From NCBI GenBank assembly GCA_016744375.1, contig JADGEM010000012.1, forward strand, positions 1 to 64,000: a stretch of DNA of 64,000 bases, in the 5' to 3' direction. Of the stretch, positions 52,940 to 60,837 are shown in pieces. This DNA comes from Gammaproteobacteria bacterium (GTDB lineage Bacteria; Pseudomonadota; Gammaproteobacteria; GRL18). The notes under the pieces were generated by a model. That model was not told the DNA's origin, searched no databases, and saw only the letters and a list, made by a program, of their open reading frames with translations. How positions within the stretch are numbered: the first letter of the stretch is position 1; every line of letters starts with the position of its first letter. The position numbers were made by a program, and so were the translations under genes.

Positions 52940-55036
52940 ATGCCATTAGCTACGGCTGCCCCCTCTAAAACCACCTGTTATCAATGCGAACTGGACTGTA
53001 CCTTTGACGTGCATTACGACAGCAATAATCAAGTCAAAAAATTAATAGGGCCTGATTGCCCGCGTAGTCAAATACAACTTGAAATGCAGAATCATCCCGA
53101 ACGTTTGCTGTACCCATTACAAAAGGTCAAAACAGCCAGTGGCACACGTTACCAACGTATTTCCTGGGATAAAGCGTTATCAATAACCGCTGACGCATTG
53201 AATACGGTGAAGCAAAAATCTGGCGCAGAATCCGTGGCTTTTTTCAGTGGTTATACCAAAGAAGCACGCTCATATCTCCAACGATTTACCCATCTTTTTG
53301 GTTCGCCAAACTATATGACCGAATCAGGTTGCTGCTTTACCTCGGCCCAGGTTAGTGAAGAATTGACTTACGGTTATCACTTCAAACATGCCAGCTTAAT
53401 GGCCGCCCCCGAAACCCGGTGTCGATTGATTTGGTCAACCAACCCAGTTCATTCTGTCGTGCCTTTTGATAAACACCCCATTATTGAGCCTAAAGAAGGG
53501 CTTAAAATGATTGTTGTTGACCCCAGACGCACTGAAACCGCTGAACGGGCGGATTTATATCTGCCTATTCGTCCAGGCACAGATGGCGCTTTGGCATTAG
53601 GTATTCATCATCTGCTGTTTGAAAATAACTGGGTTGATCACACCTTTCTTGAGCGTTGGTGTCATGGCGTCGAAGCATTTAAACAATACATTAAAGCGTT
53701 TACACCACAGCGAGTTGCCGATATTTGCCAGGTACCCGCCGAAGACATTTATACGGCCGCTAAATGGTATGGTACCTCAGGCCCGGCACAGTTAGTCATG
53801 TCAGCTTGTTCTACCACTCATCACACTAACGGCTTTCAAAATCATCGAGCAATGATATTACTGGCTGCCGCCACGGGTAATGTTGATATTCCCGGTGGAA
53901 ACCGCTTTTTCTTTCGCAATGCCAGCCCAAAATCCATTGACCTTTATAAAGAGACCATCGCTCAATTACCCCCTCGAATTGGTCATGATAAATTTCCGAT
54001 TTGGCTTAAATATGTTCAAGAAGCGCAACCTATGCTGCTTAAACGTGCGATTGAAGGAAAGGAATCAACCCAGATTCGAGCCATGTTTGCGTTAGGTATC
54101 AACCCCATCATGTGGCCCAATAGCAACCATTTAGCCGATGCGTTGAAAAAGCTCGATTTCTTTGCCTGTGTGGATTTTTTTCATAATCCAGCCACCCAAT
54201 TTGCTGATATCGTTTTTCCTGCTGCCACCTCACTTGAACGAGAAGCCCTGATTACCTCAACCCGTTGTCACTATCGAGGCACGGTACAATACCGAAGAGC
54301 CATCACAGCGCCAGAAGGCGAAGCCAGATCAGATGCCCAAATCCTATTAGATTTGGGCTGTCGTTTAGACATGCCGGAAAAATTTTGGCATGGAGACCTC
54401 CAGGCCAGTATTCAAGAACAAGCAGAAACCTTACATCCAGAACTTTGGCAAGACCTCCAGCATAAATCGGAAGGCATTGATCTATTTGGTTCAGTGGTGA
54501 TGGATGAGACACTGAATGGTCAAACTGAAAAAGTATACGAGAAAAAAGGGTTTTCAACCTTCAGTGGTAAAGTAGAGTTTGACTCCGATGAATTACGCAA
54601 TGCAGGTTATGACGGATTACCTATCTATCATGAACCGGCTGAAAGCCCGGTGAGCACACCAGATATTGCCAAAAAATATCCCCTTGTTTTAACTTCTGGC
54701 GGCCGTTCCATTGCTTATGTTCATTCCCAACAACGTAAGTTTAAACGGTTACGTGATTTAGACCCAAGCCCTCGTATCCAAATGCATCCCAAAGATGCCG
54801 AAAGTCGGAGAATAAAAAATGGTCAAACCGTCACTATATCCTCTCCCAGGGGCGCAATAGAAATGGTTGCAGAAGTGACGGATACCATGCTATCAGGCGC
54901 GGTTCATGCTTATCATGGTTGGGGCAATGCCAATATTAATGAATTAACCGATGACCAACACCTCGATCCTATTAGTGGGTTTCCTGCGTTTAAGTCCAGC
55001 TTGTGTCAAATTATTTTAGCTGAATCATCAATCTAG
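52940..55036 (+). CDS. Lone molybdopterin oxidoreductase, cytoplasmic
   Basis: 698 residues, with no Tat signal, so it is cytoplasmic. Iron-sulfur ligands are C13, C16, C20 and C48 (CYQCELDC, then DCPRS). The candidate metal ligand is a cysteine in ESGCCFTS (about residue 132). Bis-MGD domains follow, with the C-terminal dinucleotide fold near 570-690. AAGGAAA precedes the ATG. No Fe-S or membrane partner is adjacent, unlike 1445-5779. Soluble single-gene relatives include acetylene hydratase-like and NAD(P)-coupled formate dehydrogenase-like proteins; the substrate is not predictable. It is bordered on both sides by duplicated ATPase/YflT pieces, so it was probably inserted between repeats. 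Confidence 0.8.
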   Translation: MPLATAAPSKTTCYQCELDCTFDVHYDSNNQVKKLIGPDCPRSQIQLEMQNHPERLLYPLQKVKTASGTRYQRISWDKALSITADALNTVKQKSGAESVAFFSGYTKEARSYLQRFTHLFGSPNYMTESGCCFTSAQVSEELTYGYHFKHASLMAAPETRCRLIWSTNPVHSVVPFDKHPIIEPKEGLKMIVVDPRRTETAERADLYLPIRPGTDGALALGIHHLLFENNWVDHTFLERWCHGVEAFKQYIKAFTPQRVADICQVPAEDIYTAAKWYGTSGPAQLVMSACSTTHHTNGFQNHRAMILLAAATGNVDIPGGNRFFFRNASPKSIDLYKETIAQLPPRIGHDKFPIWLKYVQEAQPMLLKRAIEGKESTQIRAMFALGINPIMWPNSNHLADALKKLDFFACVDFFHNPATQFADIVFPAATSLEREALITSTRCHYRGTVQYRRAITAPEGEARSDAQILLDLGCRLDMPEKFWHGDLQASIQEQAETLHPELWQDLQHKSEGIDLFGSVVMDETLNGQTEKVYEKKGFSTFSGKVEFDSDELRNAGYDGLPIYHEPAESPVSTPDIAKKYPLVLTSGGRSIAYVHSQQRKFKRLRDLDPSPRIQMHPKDAESRRIKNGQTVTISSPRGAIEMVAEVTDTMLSGAVHAYHGWGNANINELTDDQHLDPISGFPAFKSSLCQIILAESSI

Positions 55037-55116
55037 CATGGGTATTTAGATCTTGCCAGGATGCAAAGAGCGCCAAGTTTGTTATGGGGTGCATGATCCT
55101 AAAGCTATTTAATTTG

Positions 55117-55320
55117 AGTATCCTGATCAAGGATGGGCATACCTTTGAGCTGCTGGAAAAGGTGATACGGTTGCTTTTTACAAGACATGGGACTTAACAG
55201 ATGCTCAAACTGGTGTAGAGAAAATTCATTTGTGTGACAAGTACTTCGAACAGGAAGTGTGGCGCTGCGTCCTGTTCTTGGGCATGGTAAACAAAATGAG
55301 AAAAAATGGCTTAAGGGGAA
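55117..55320 (+). pseudogene. Decayed 3' fragment of the CPx-less ATPase gene
   Basis: Bases 55117-55258 match 51798-51942 of the ATPase gene (the DKTGTLT region), with several substitutions and small indels. The phosphorylation motif is broken (the Asp-Lys codons are disrupted). At 55259 the match jumps to 52762-52826, the extreme 3' end, so about 800 bases are deleted. The rest of 55037-55391 shows nothing else. Confidence 0.85.
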
Positions 55321-55391
55321 AAATCCAGGTGATAGCATCATTATCAGGATGTTTCTATACAGGTCACAGAAACATCGTTAAATCAGCATTA

Positions 55392-55910
55392 TTATTTAGC
55401 TGTGTAGACAGCAACTTCAACTTCCTTGTCTGTGTTCAGAATATCTCTGGCGTGTTTTATTTCATCATGACTACCATGAACTATCAGCAGGTATTTTTTC
55501 ATTTTAACAGCAGTTTCATAATTAATAATGCTGTTTCTGGGCACACCAATACTGTAAAGACCAGCACCAAGGGCGGTAAGACTGCCTGTAAATATTGCCG
55601 TACTTAAACTACTGGCAACAGTGGTAAAAAGAAGTCCGCCAGCGGTCAGTGAACCAGCACCGGGAACGCAAAGAAAAGCAGGATTAAACACCACTCCCCA
55701 GAGACCACCCCAGAAAGCCCCCCGTTTACCCCAGAATTTTACCCGGTTAATACCGTTGTAATAACCGATGACATTTTCTTCCCGTTCATAGCCTTTACCA
55801 ATAATGGAGAGTTTTTTCATATCAAAACCGGCGTGTTCTAATACCACAATGGCTTGTTCAGCCTCCTGATGGGTTTTGAAAATGGTAATGCAACTATTTT
55901 TATTGCTCAT
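55392..55910 (-). CDS. YflT/general-stress-protein-17M-like membrane protein
   Basis: 172 residues from the ATG at 55910, preceded by AGGAG; the frame to 55955 lacks a site. The N-terminal domain (SCITIFKTHQEAEQAIVVLE and the MKKLSIIGKGY motif) matches the heat-shock-type YflT/DUF1269-like family. Two hydrophobic segments follow (GGLWGVVFNPAFLCVPGAGS, LSTAIFTGSLTALGAGLYSI), then a second alpha/beta piece (KKYLLIVHGSHDEIKHARDI). The role is unknown; relatives are induced by stress. A 51-base segment is duplicated upstream of the molybdoenzyme. Confidence 0.75.
   Translation of the reverse strand: MSNKNSCITIFKTHQEAEQAIVVLEHAGFDMKKLSIIGKGYEREENVIGYYNGINRVKFWGKRGAFWGGLWGVVFNPAFLCVPGAGSLTAGGLLFTTVASSLSTAIFTGSLTALGAGLYSIGVPRNSIINYETAVKMKKYLLIVHGSHDEIKHARDILNTDKEVEVAVYTAK
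55487..55537. repeat. 51-base direct repeat, copy 2
   Basis: Identical to 52854-52904. It lies within the coding region of the YflT-like gene (minus strand, encoding INYETAVKMKKYL), so this is the original copy and 52854-52904 the fragment. Confidence 0.85.
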
Positions 55911-56056
55911 GATGTTGTTCTCCTTGGTTTTTGCGTTACTATATGGGTGAGACATAATGATGTAGTATCACCACTAATTTTATGCTACTATATATGGATT
56001 GTCGAATAAAGCTTATAATCAGTTTTTTCCTTTCATTATCGCTGATAGAGGTCAAT

Positions 56057-56824
56057 ATGATACCAATGGCGTTATTCTTACCGTTAGTCATTAGTGGAGT
56101 TGCTAGTGCTTTATTGCGGGAACAGAAGCAAAAAAAGAGGGCATCTGTTGTACTCTCTCCTTATTTTCCACAACCTATTCTTTCCAGTGATGAGGAATCT
56201 CCAAACGAGACTGGCAAGGAAGTAACCGTTATAGATGATACTGCTGAGATTTTACATGGTCAGCGGGCTTCACTTATGGCCTTGGCTCTTGCAGGTTCTG
56301 GTGCGCTTGTTTTTTCACCTTTCACATTGGTAAGCATTCCTTTATTGAGCTACAGTACTTACTATTTTCTTAATACTATTCATCGCTCCAATGCCAAGCG
56401 TAAAAAATCAGCGTTAACTGTTTTTGAACTTGCCAGTGTTGCAGGAACAATTGTGACAGGCCGCTATCTGCTGTTATCTTCTTTACTTGCTTTTTCTTTC
56501 AGTATACGTAAATGGGCTTTACAGGCTGGAAACATAACATCTATTGGTATGGGTAAGGCGTTTGATCCAAGTTTTCAAAAAATCTGGGTATTACGTAATG
56601 AAAGTGAAGTAGAAATTGATAAGACTGAATTGCAGCATGATGATATTGCTGTGCTGCATACAGGGGACATTATTCGAATGAATGGAGAGGTTGTTAAAGG
56701 AGAAGGAATGGTAGAGCAATTTGCCTTGACCGGGTTTTTACAGGTTGTCCCAAAACAGAAGGGTGATCCTGTATTTATTTATACAGAAGTTGCTGCCGGT
56801 GATCTTTTTGTGAAATATAGTTAA
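56057..56824 (+). CDS. Truncated P1B-like ATPase, N-terminal half only
   Basis: 255 residues from the ATG at 56057, preceded by AGAGGT. It has the N-terminal anchor (MIPMALFLPLVISGVASALL), an acidic linker, helix pairs as in the paralogues (PFTLVSIPLLSYSTYYFLNT), then an actuator-like domain ending with ALTGFLQVVPKQKGDPVF where the others have ALTGESxxVEKE. The TGES Glu is lost and the gene stops just past the actuator, before any phosphorylation domain. The N-terminal MIP start matches the DoxX fusion at 11899. The stop is 16 bases from the convergent DUF697 gene. It may be a degenerate gene or a small regulatory partner; the good ribosome site and intact frame favour expression. Confidence 0.65.
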   Translation: MIPMALFLPLVISGVASALLREQKQKKRASVVLSPYFPQPILSSDEESPNETGKEVTVIDDTAEILHGQRASLMALALAGSGALVFSPFTLVSIPLLSYSTYYFLNTIHRSNAKRKKSALTVFELASVAGTIVTGRYLLLSSLLAFSFSIRKWALQAGNITSIGMGKAFDPSFQKIWVLRNESEVEIDKTELQHDDIAVLHTGDIIRMNGEVVKGEGMVEQFALTGFLQVVPKQKGDPVFIYTEVAAGDLFVKYS

Positions 56825-56825
56825 T

Positions 56826-56845
56826 CCTGATCCGCCAGGATCAGG
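56826..56845. terminator. Hairpin between truncated ATPase and DUF697 gene
   Basis: CCTGATCC (56826-56833) and GGATCAGG (56838-56845) pair perfectly around GCCA. It overlaps the last codons of the minus-strand DUF697 gene. No T run; a short bidirectional terminator-like structure. Confidence 0.5.
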
Positions 56846-57431
56846 CAGGATCTGAGCTGGTTTCTGAGTCGGATATTTTATCTTGTTTTTGTTCTTTTTG
56901 TTCTTTTAATTCCTGAATCAAATCTTTGGCTAATACTTTTCCTGCTTTGAACTGCTCACTGAAATATTCTTTTGCTGAGGCTGGATTAAAATCCTCTAAG
57001 GTTCCACCTTGCTCAAAATGTCTGATAAAAACCTGTCCCACTGCATAGCCGATAGCACCCGAAATAATGGCGACACTGCCACTACCTGCTAGTGATCCAA
57101 TCCCTGGTATACTTTTAATAAAGCTGCCTAGTCCAAGCATGGAAACAACAGGCAATGAACCAGTGATAAGAGAAGTGATCAGTGACTTATTAATATTGTC
57201 AGCTGGAATTTCATAATGTTCTGCCAGGGTCTGAATCATATGAAACTGAATATTAGTCAGACTGATCATGTCAAATAGAGGAACAGGGATTAATCCAGAT
57301 GCCATAGAGACAATGACATTAGTTTCTACAATATTCTGAGCTTCAGACAGTCTTAGTGCAGATGCTACGGTGTGCAGATTAGTTTCCAGTTCATCAATTG
57401 TTTCGGATAGCTTAGTAGTATCGGCATCCAT
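56841..57431 (-). CDS. Stand-alone DUF697 protein
   Basis: 196 residues, GGAGA before the ATG. After a helical N-terminus the domain reads SMASGLIPVPLFDMISLTNI, KSIPGIGSLAGSGSVAIISG and RHFEQGGTLEDFNPASAKEYF, with a Glu/Lys-rich tail (QELKEQKEQKQDK). The GLIPVPL..D core and HFEQGGTLEDFNP ending pair it with the N-terminal domain of the fusion ATPase at 38742-41510. It converges with the truncated ATPase gene. Membrane association is likely from the two hydrophobic hairpins; the biochemical role is unknown. Confidence 0.8.
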   Translation of the reverse strand: MDADTTKLSETIDELETNLHTVASALRLSEAQNIVETNVIVSMASGLIPVPLFDMISLTNIQFHMIQTLAEHYEIPADNINKSLITSLITGSLPVVSMLGLGSFIKSIPGIGSLAGSGSVAIISGAIGYAVGQVFIRHFEQGGTLEDFNPASAKEYFSEQFKAGKVLAKDLIQELKEQKEQKQDKISDSETSSDPA

Positions 57432-57649
57432 AAGTTGTCTCCAATCATTAGCGGTGTTTATAAATTATAACAAGTTTAGAATGTGCATGAAACAACTTCG
57501 GTACTCTAACGTGCTTTATTGCTCTCAGCTAAGCGTTCTCAATCATCGTGTAGAACAAGTATACTTCTCTTAAGTTCTTTTAATAATGAATGCTTCACTG
57601 AAAACAAGAGCCTAGTTATAGTTTCCGAAGTTATTCCATGTGCGTTCCT

Positions 57650-58810
57650 TTAGTATTCTTTTGGGCTGGTGGCAGAAAGCATCTGCCAGTTTTCATTATT
57701 CAATCTCTGAAAGAAATATGGCTTTTCCTGAATATTTCCCTCTTTATTAAAGCGATACATTCCTGAAACACCTGTCCAGGGAGGTGAGAAATGCACAATA
57801 GATGCCAATAAGGCAGGCTCCGTTGAGCGAGCTCTTTCCACCTTGTCAGCAAAAAGCATAACTGAATCATAACCCAGGGCCGCATCAGCATCAGGTAACT
57901 GATTGTATTTTTTTTGGTAATTAGCAATAAAAACCTGATTAACAGGATTTTTTGCCTGTACATTATAAGGCGTTGGAATAATGGTCTTATTTCCTGCAAC
58001 GCCTGCTGATGTTTTAAATATCTCAGAATCAAGATTTCTTGAACCCATGATAGGGATAGTCACCCCCATTTCTCTTGCCTGTTTACTTAATCTTGATGCC
58101 GTTTTTGTTTCACCAGAGAGAAAGATGACATCAGCATCTTTTTGTTTTAGAACCGATAAAATAGAACGGAAGTCTAGTGTTTCGTCAAGAAATGTATGAT
58201 TGAATACCAGCTCGAAATCATTTCGCGCCACCTCTTTAAGTCGCAGGGCAAATTTACGATGTTCATCTGCACGGGCATAGAGTACGGCTATTTTTTTGAA
58301 ACCCAGAGCCTTGCCTAGACTACACATCTGTTTTGCCAACTGTTTATTATCTGCAAGCATGCGAAAAGTATAGCCAAAACCATGTGAAGTTAATTCTTCT
58401 TCGCTAACAAAAGGGGAGAAAAAGAGTACCTGGGATTTTTCATAAATGGCAGAAGCGGGAAGCGCAACCATAGTATTCCGATGGCCCATGACGGCAGACA
58501 CTTTTGTATTAGAAACAATACGGCGAATAGTTGGTCTTGCTGTCATAAAATCAGGACTATCCTGTTCAACAAGTAATTTAAGAGGCCGACCTAATAAACC
58601 CTTTTGTTGGTTAATCTCCTCAACAGCCAACATAACTCCCTTGATGTAACGGCTATCGGCAGAACCCTGAAGAGCCACAATAACAATTTCTCCCTGATTT
58701 TTCTGAGCATATTTAACCCGTTGTGATGCCATCTTTTCATAGTCAACATTGCAGGCAGTCAACAAACAACAGGTGATAATTAATAGAAAAGAGCTTCTAA
58801 GAATCATCAC
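57650..58810 (-). CDS. Lipoprotein periplasmic binding protein (branched-chain amino acid type)
   Basis: 386 residues. A lipoprotein signal (SSFLLIITCCLLTAC, lipobox LTAC with Cys20) is followed by a type-I periplasmic-binding fold: a clear Leu/Ile/Val-binding-protein motif (IVIVALQGSADSRYIKGVML, LLVEQDSPDFMTARPTIRRI) and DAALGYDSVMLFADKVERA near the end. No permease or ATPase subunits of an ABC transporter are in the window, so it may serve as a sensor or work with distant transporters. The start (GTG 58810 or ATG 58807) overlaps the stop of the SPFH gene, implying coupling. An extracytoplasmic receptor paired with a membrane SPFH protein is the visible context. Confidence 0.8.
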   Translation of the reverse strand: MMILRSSFLLIITCCLLTACNVDYEKMASQRVKYAQKNQGEIVIVALQGSADSRYIKGVMLAVEEINQQKGLLGRPLKLLVEQDSPDFMTARPTIRRIVSNTKVSAVMGHRNTMVALPASAIYEKSQVLFFSPFVSEEELTSHGFGYTFRMLADNKQLAKQMCSLGKALGFKKIAVLYARADEHRKFALRLKEVARNDFELVFNHTFLDETLDFRSILSVLKQKDADVIFLSGETKTASRLSKQAREMGVTIPIMGSRNLDSEIFKTSAGVAGNKTIIPTPYNVQAKNPVNQVFIANYQKKYNQLPDADAALGYDSVMLFADKVERARSTEPALLASIVHFSPPWTGVSGMYRFNKEGNIQEKPYFFQRLNNENWQMLSATSPKEY

Positions 58811-59763
58811 TGCACAGGAGCCTGATTTAGTTGAGGGGAGGGTGCTTGTGAAGAAGATGTTGGGGTGTACGAAGGATTGGAAGAAAGGGTCGTCGTTGGT
58901 TTATTTATCTGAGTAGCTGATTCGGGTGTAGTAGTAAAAGCATTATCTCCGAGAATTAGTGGCAGACCATTCTTCCCCGAACCAATAACAACAATCTTGG
59001 CATTCTGTGATTTTGCTAGCTCCTGAGTGGCTTTAATACCTTTAAATGCCAGTATTTCAGGTGTCAGTGATTCACCGATAATACGCTGTGCCTGATTGAT
59101 ACCTTTGGCTTCGCTAATTTTACGCTGGGCTTCCTGGGTCGCAGTTTTCAATCGAAACTCGTAAGATCTCAAATATTCCTGCTGAGTTAGCTTGTCTTCT
59201 ATCGCTTTAACAATATTATCGGGCAAGGTGAGACTGCGGATAATAACATCATCGACGACAACATAATTACGTCCTACCTCATTAATTGCCAGAACAATAG
59301 CCTTGTTCAACAATCCATTTTCATTGGTATAAATCTGATCCGCATTATAGCGACCAAGCTGCCTACGCATGACGGACTCGATTTGTGGGAGGACGATGCG
59401 CTGCAGGTAATCAGGACCAACCTTCTGATGTAGTGTGGTCAACATGTCATACCGGGGACGATAACGAATGGCTATTGCCAGATGAATACGCAAACCTTTT
59501 ACCGATAACACATCAAATTCATGTAGAGCGATCTGGTTCCGGGTTTCATAGATCGTCATGATATCCAGGGGGCTGATGATATGGACACCCTCTTTATATA
59601 TTATATCAATCTCAGTACCACTAAAACGACGGAATAATACGCCTGCTTCACCTGCATAAGCAGTAATAACGACACGATGCCAAAGCAAAACGGTTAATAT
59701 CACGAGAATTAATAAGAAAATAATCAGGTAGTGTCTTTTCTTCCGAGGCCAACGAAATTGCAT
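58807..59763 (-). CDS. SPFH/prohibitin-family membrane protein
   Basis: 318 residues from the ATG at 59763, after AAAAGGGA; the upstream codon at 59805 lacks a site. One N-terminal membrane helix (YLIIFLLILVILTVLLW) is followed by the SPFH/band-7 core (EFDVLSVKGLRIHLAIAIRYRP, then QIESVMRRQLGRYNADQIYT) and a coiled coil (AQRKISEAKGINQAQRIIGE) ending in a Pro/Ser/Thr-rich tail. Such proteins form large membrane rings or microdomains (prohibitin, HflKC-like). Overlap with the lipoprotein gene suggests a joint complex across the membrane. Confidence 0.82.
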   Translation of the reverse strand: MQFRWPRKKRHYLIIFLLILVILTVLLWHRVVITAYAGEAGVLFRRFSGTEIDIIYKEGVHIISPLDIMTIYETRNQIALHEFDVLSVKGLRIHLAIAIRYRPRYDMLTTLHQKVGPDYLQRIVLPQIESVMRRQLGRYNADQIYTNENGLLNKAIVLAINEVGRNYVVVDDVIIRSLTLPDNIVKAIEDKLTQQEYLRSYEFRLKTATQEAQRKISEAKGINQAQRIIGESLTPEILAFKGIKATQELAKSQNAKIVVIGSGKNGLPLILGDNAFTTTPESATQINKPTTTLSSNPSYTPTSSSQAPSPQLNQAPVQ

Positions 59764-59923
59764 AGACCCTGTCCCTTTTAAAAAATTATATATTTTCACA
59801 GTCAACTCTTAGAATGCTGGATAAGAATAAGCTGGATTTGTATGAAGTGCATAACTTTGATAAGTAGCAGATCGTTATCCCCTGTAAATGAACAAGCCCT
59901 GAGATTACGATGCGAGGCGACAA

Positions 59924-60112
59924 ATGAGCTATAAGCACTTGAGTCTTAAAGTGAGACATTATATAGAATTTGAATGAAAAAAGGGAGTGTCAAAGAAATA
60001 GATCACCGAATTTCTTAGTCGTGATCCAAGCACACTATCCAGAGAGTTAAAGCGAAATATGCGGCTATCGGGATCAACAGACCAACTGCAATGAAGATCA
60101 AACAGGGTGGAC
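59924..60112 (+). pseudogene. IS30-family transposase relic
   Basis: With stops and a frameshift the plus strand still reads MSYKHLSLKVRHYIEFE, then KKGVSKK, then ITEFLSRDPSTLSRELKRN, and in the next frame GYRDQQ. This is the N-terminal helix-turn-helix of IS30-type transposases (family form IAxxLGRSPSTISRELKRN). No catalytic domain or terminal repeats remain. The rest of 59764-60227 shows nothing else. Confidence 0.75.
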
Positions 60113-60227
60113 ATTGACAAATAGTCTGTATTAGTCATTTGATAGATACTGATTGCTATTTATATGGCTTCAGGAGAATCAAACAGTAAGTTTTGTTCCC
60201 AATAATAATGATGATACTTAAATCAAT

Positions 60228-60428
60228 CTAGGCAGGAGCATCTTCTTCAGACTCAGATTCTTCAGCCATAATGATTTCTTCATCTTCATCTTCATTTAAC
60301 CAGTACTTATTAACCACATAATAAGCGCCAATACCAATTACGATGCCCAGACCAATCGGATGGGAACCTACTAAAGCCTTAATAGATGAGCTTGATTGTG
60401 AAAGGAGCCCTTGAGCTTGTGCAATCAT
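60228..60428 (-). CDS. Small single-pass protein with acidic tail
   Basis: 66 residues from the ATG at 60428, preceded by AAGGA; the frame to 60473 lacks a site. A short polar start, one membrane helix (SHPIGLGIVIGIGAYYVVNKYW) and a strongly acidic tail (NEDEDEEIIMAEESESEEDA). The family is not recognised. The single-anchor-plus-charged-tail layout parallels 18300-18497 and 24337-24627, and the acidic tail could bind cations or a basic linker such as those of the ATPases, which is speculation. Confidence 0.55.
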   Translation of the reverse strand: MIAQAQGLLSQSSSSIKALVGSHPIGLGIVIGIGAYYVVNKYWLNEDEDEEIIMAEESESEEDAPA

Positions 60429-60837
60429 GGATTTTTCCTTGTTTGATCGTGTTATTATAGAAACATCAAGCATACCACCCTGAATGAATATGCGTCAAGC
60501 TAATATCTGTTTTCGGTAATGTTTTGATTCTGATTAGCAATACAAGTATAATGACCGCGGTTCTCGCATGATTAGCTTATAGTAAAGCAGAAATGGCCTG
60601 TCTCACAGTAGGCTGGATGGTTTCTTCAATCCGATCAATAAATAGGTATTATCAGTAAAACGTATATTACCCAAGCAGAAATAACGATTCAGGATGCTGT
60701 GATGCCAGAGGAACAAGCAAAACGGTTCAATGAGCAACTATCCAGATCGGGCAAAGGATTACCCTCTAAATGACAGAAGTAAAGTCATTAGTTGATTTTA
60801 GTTTTACTGTTACTGTTAGTCTGTTACCCTGTATAGC
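60429..60837. other. Intergenic region with a short protein-like relic
   Basis: The plus-strand frame ending at 60773 reads TYITQAEITIQDAVMPEEQA, then KRFNEQLSRSGKGLPSK, which looks like the C-terminal end of a lost gene. It has no start or ribosome site. I cannot name a family. Nothing else is recognised. Confidence 0.3.
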
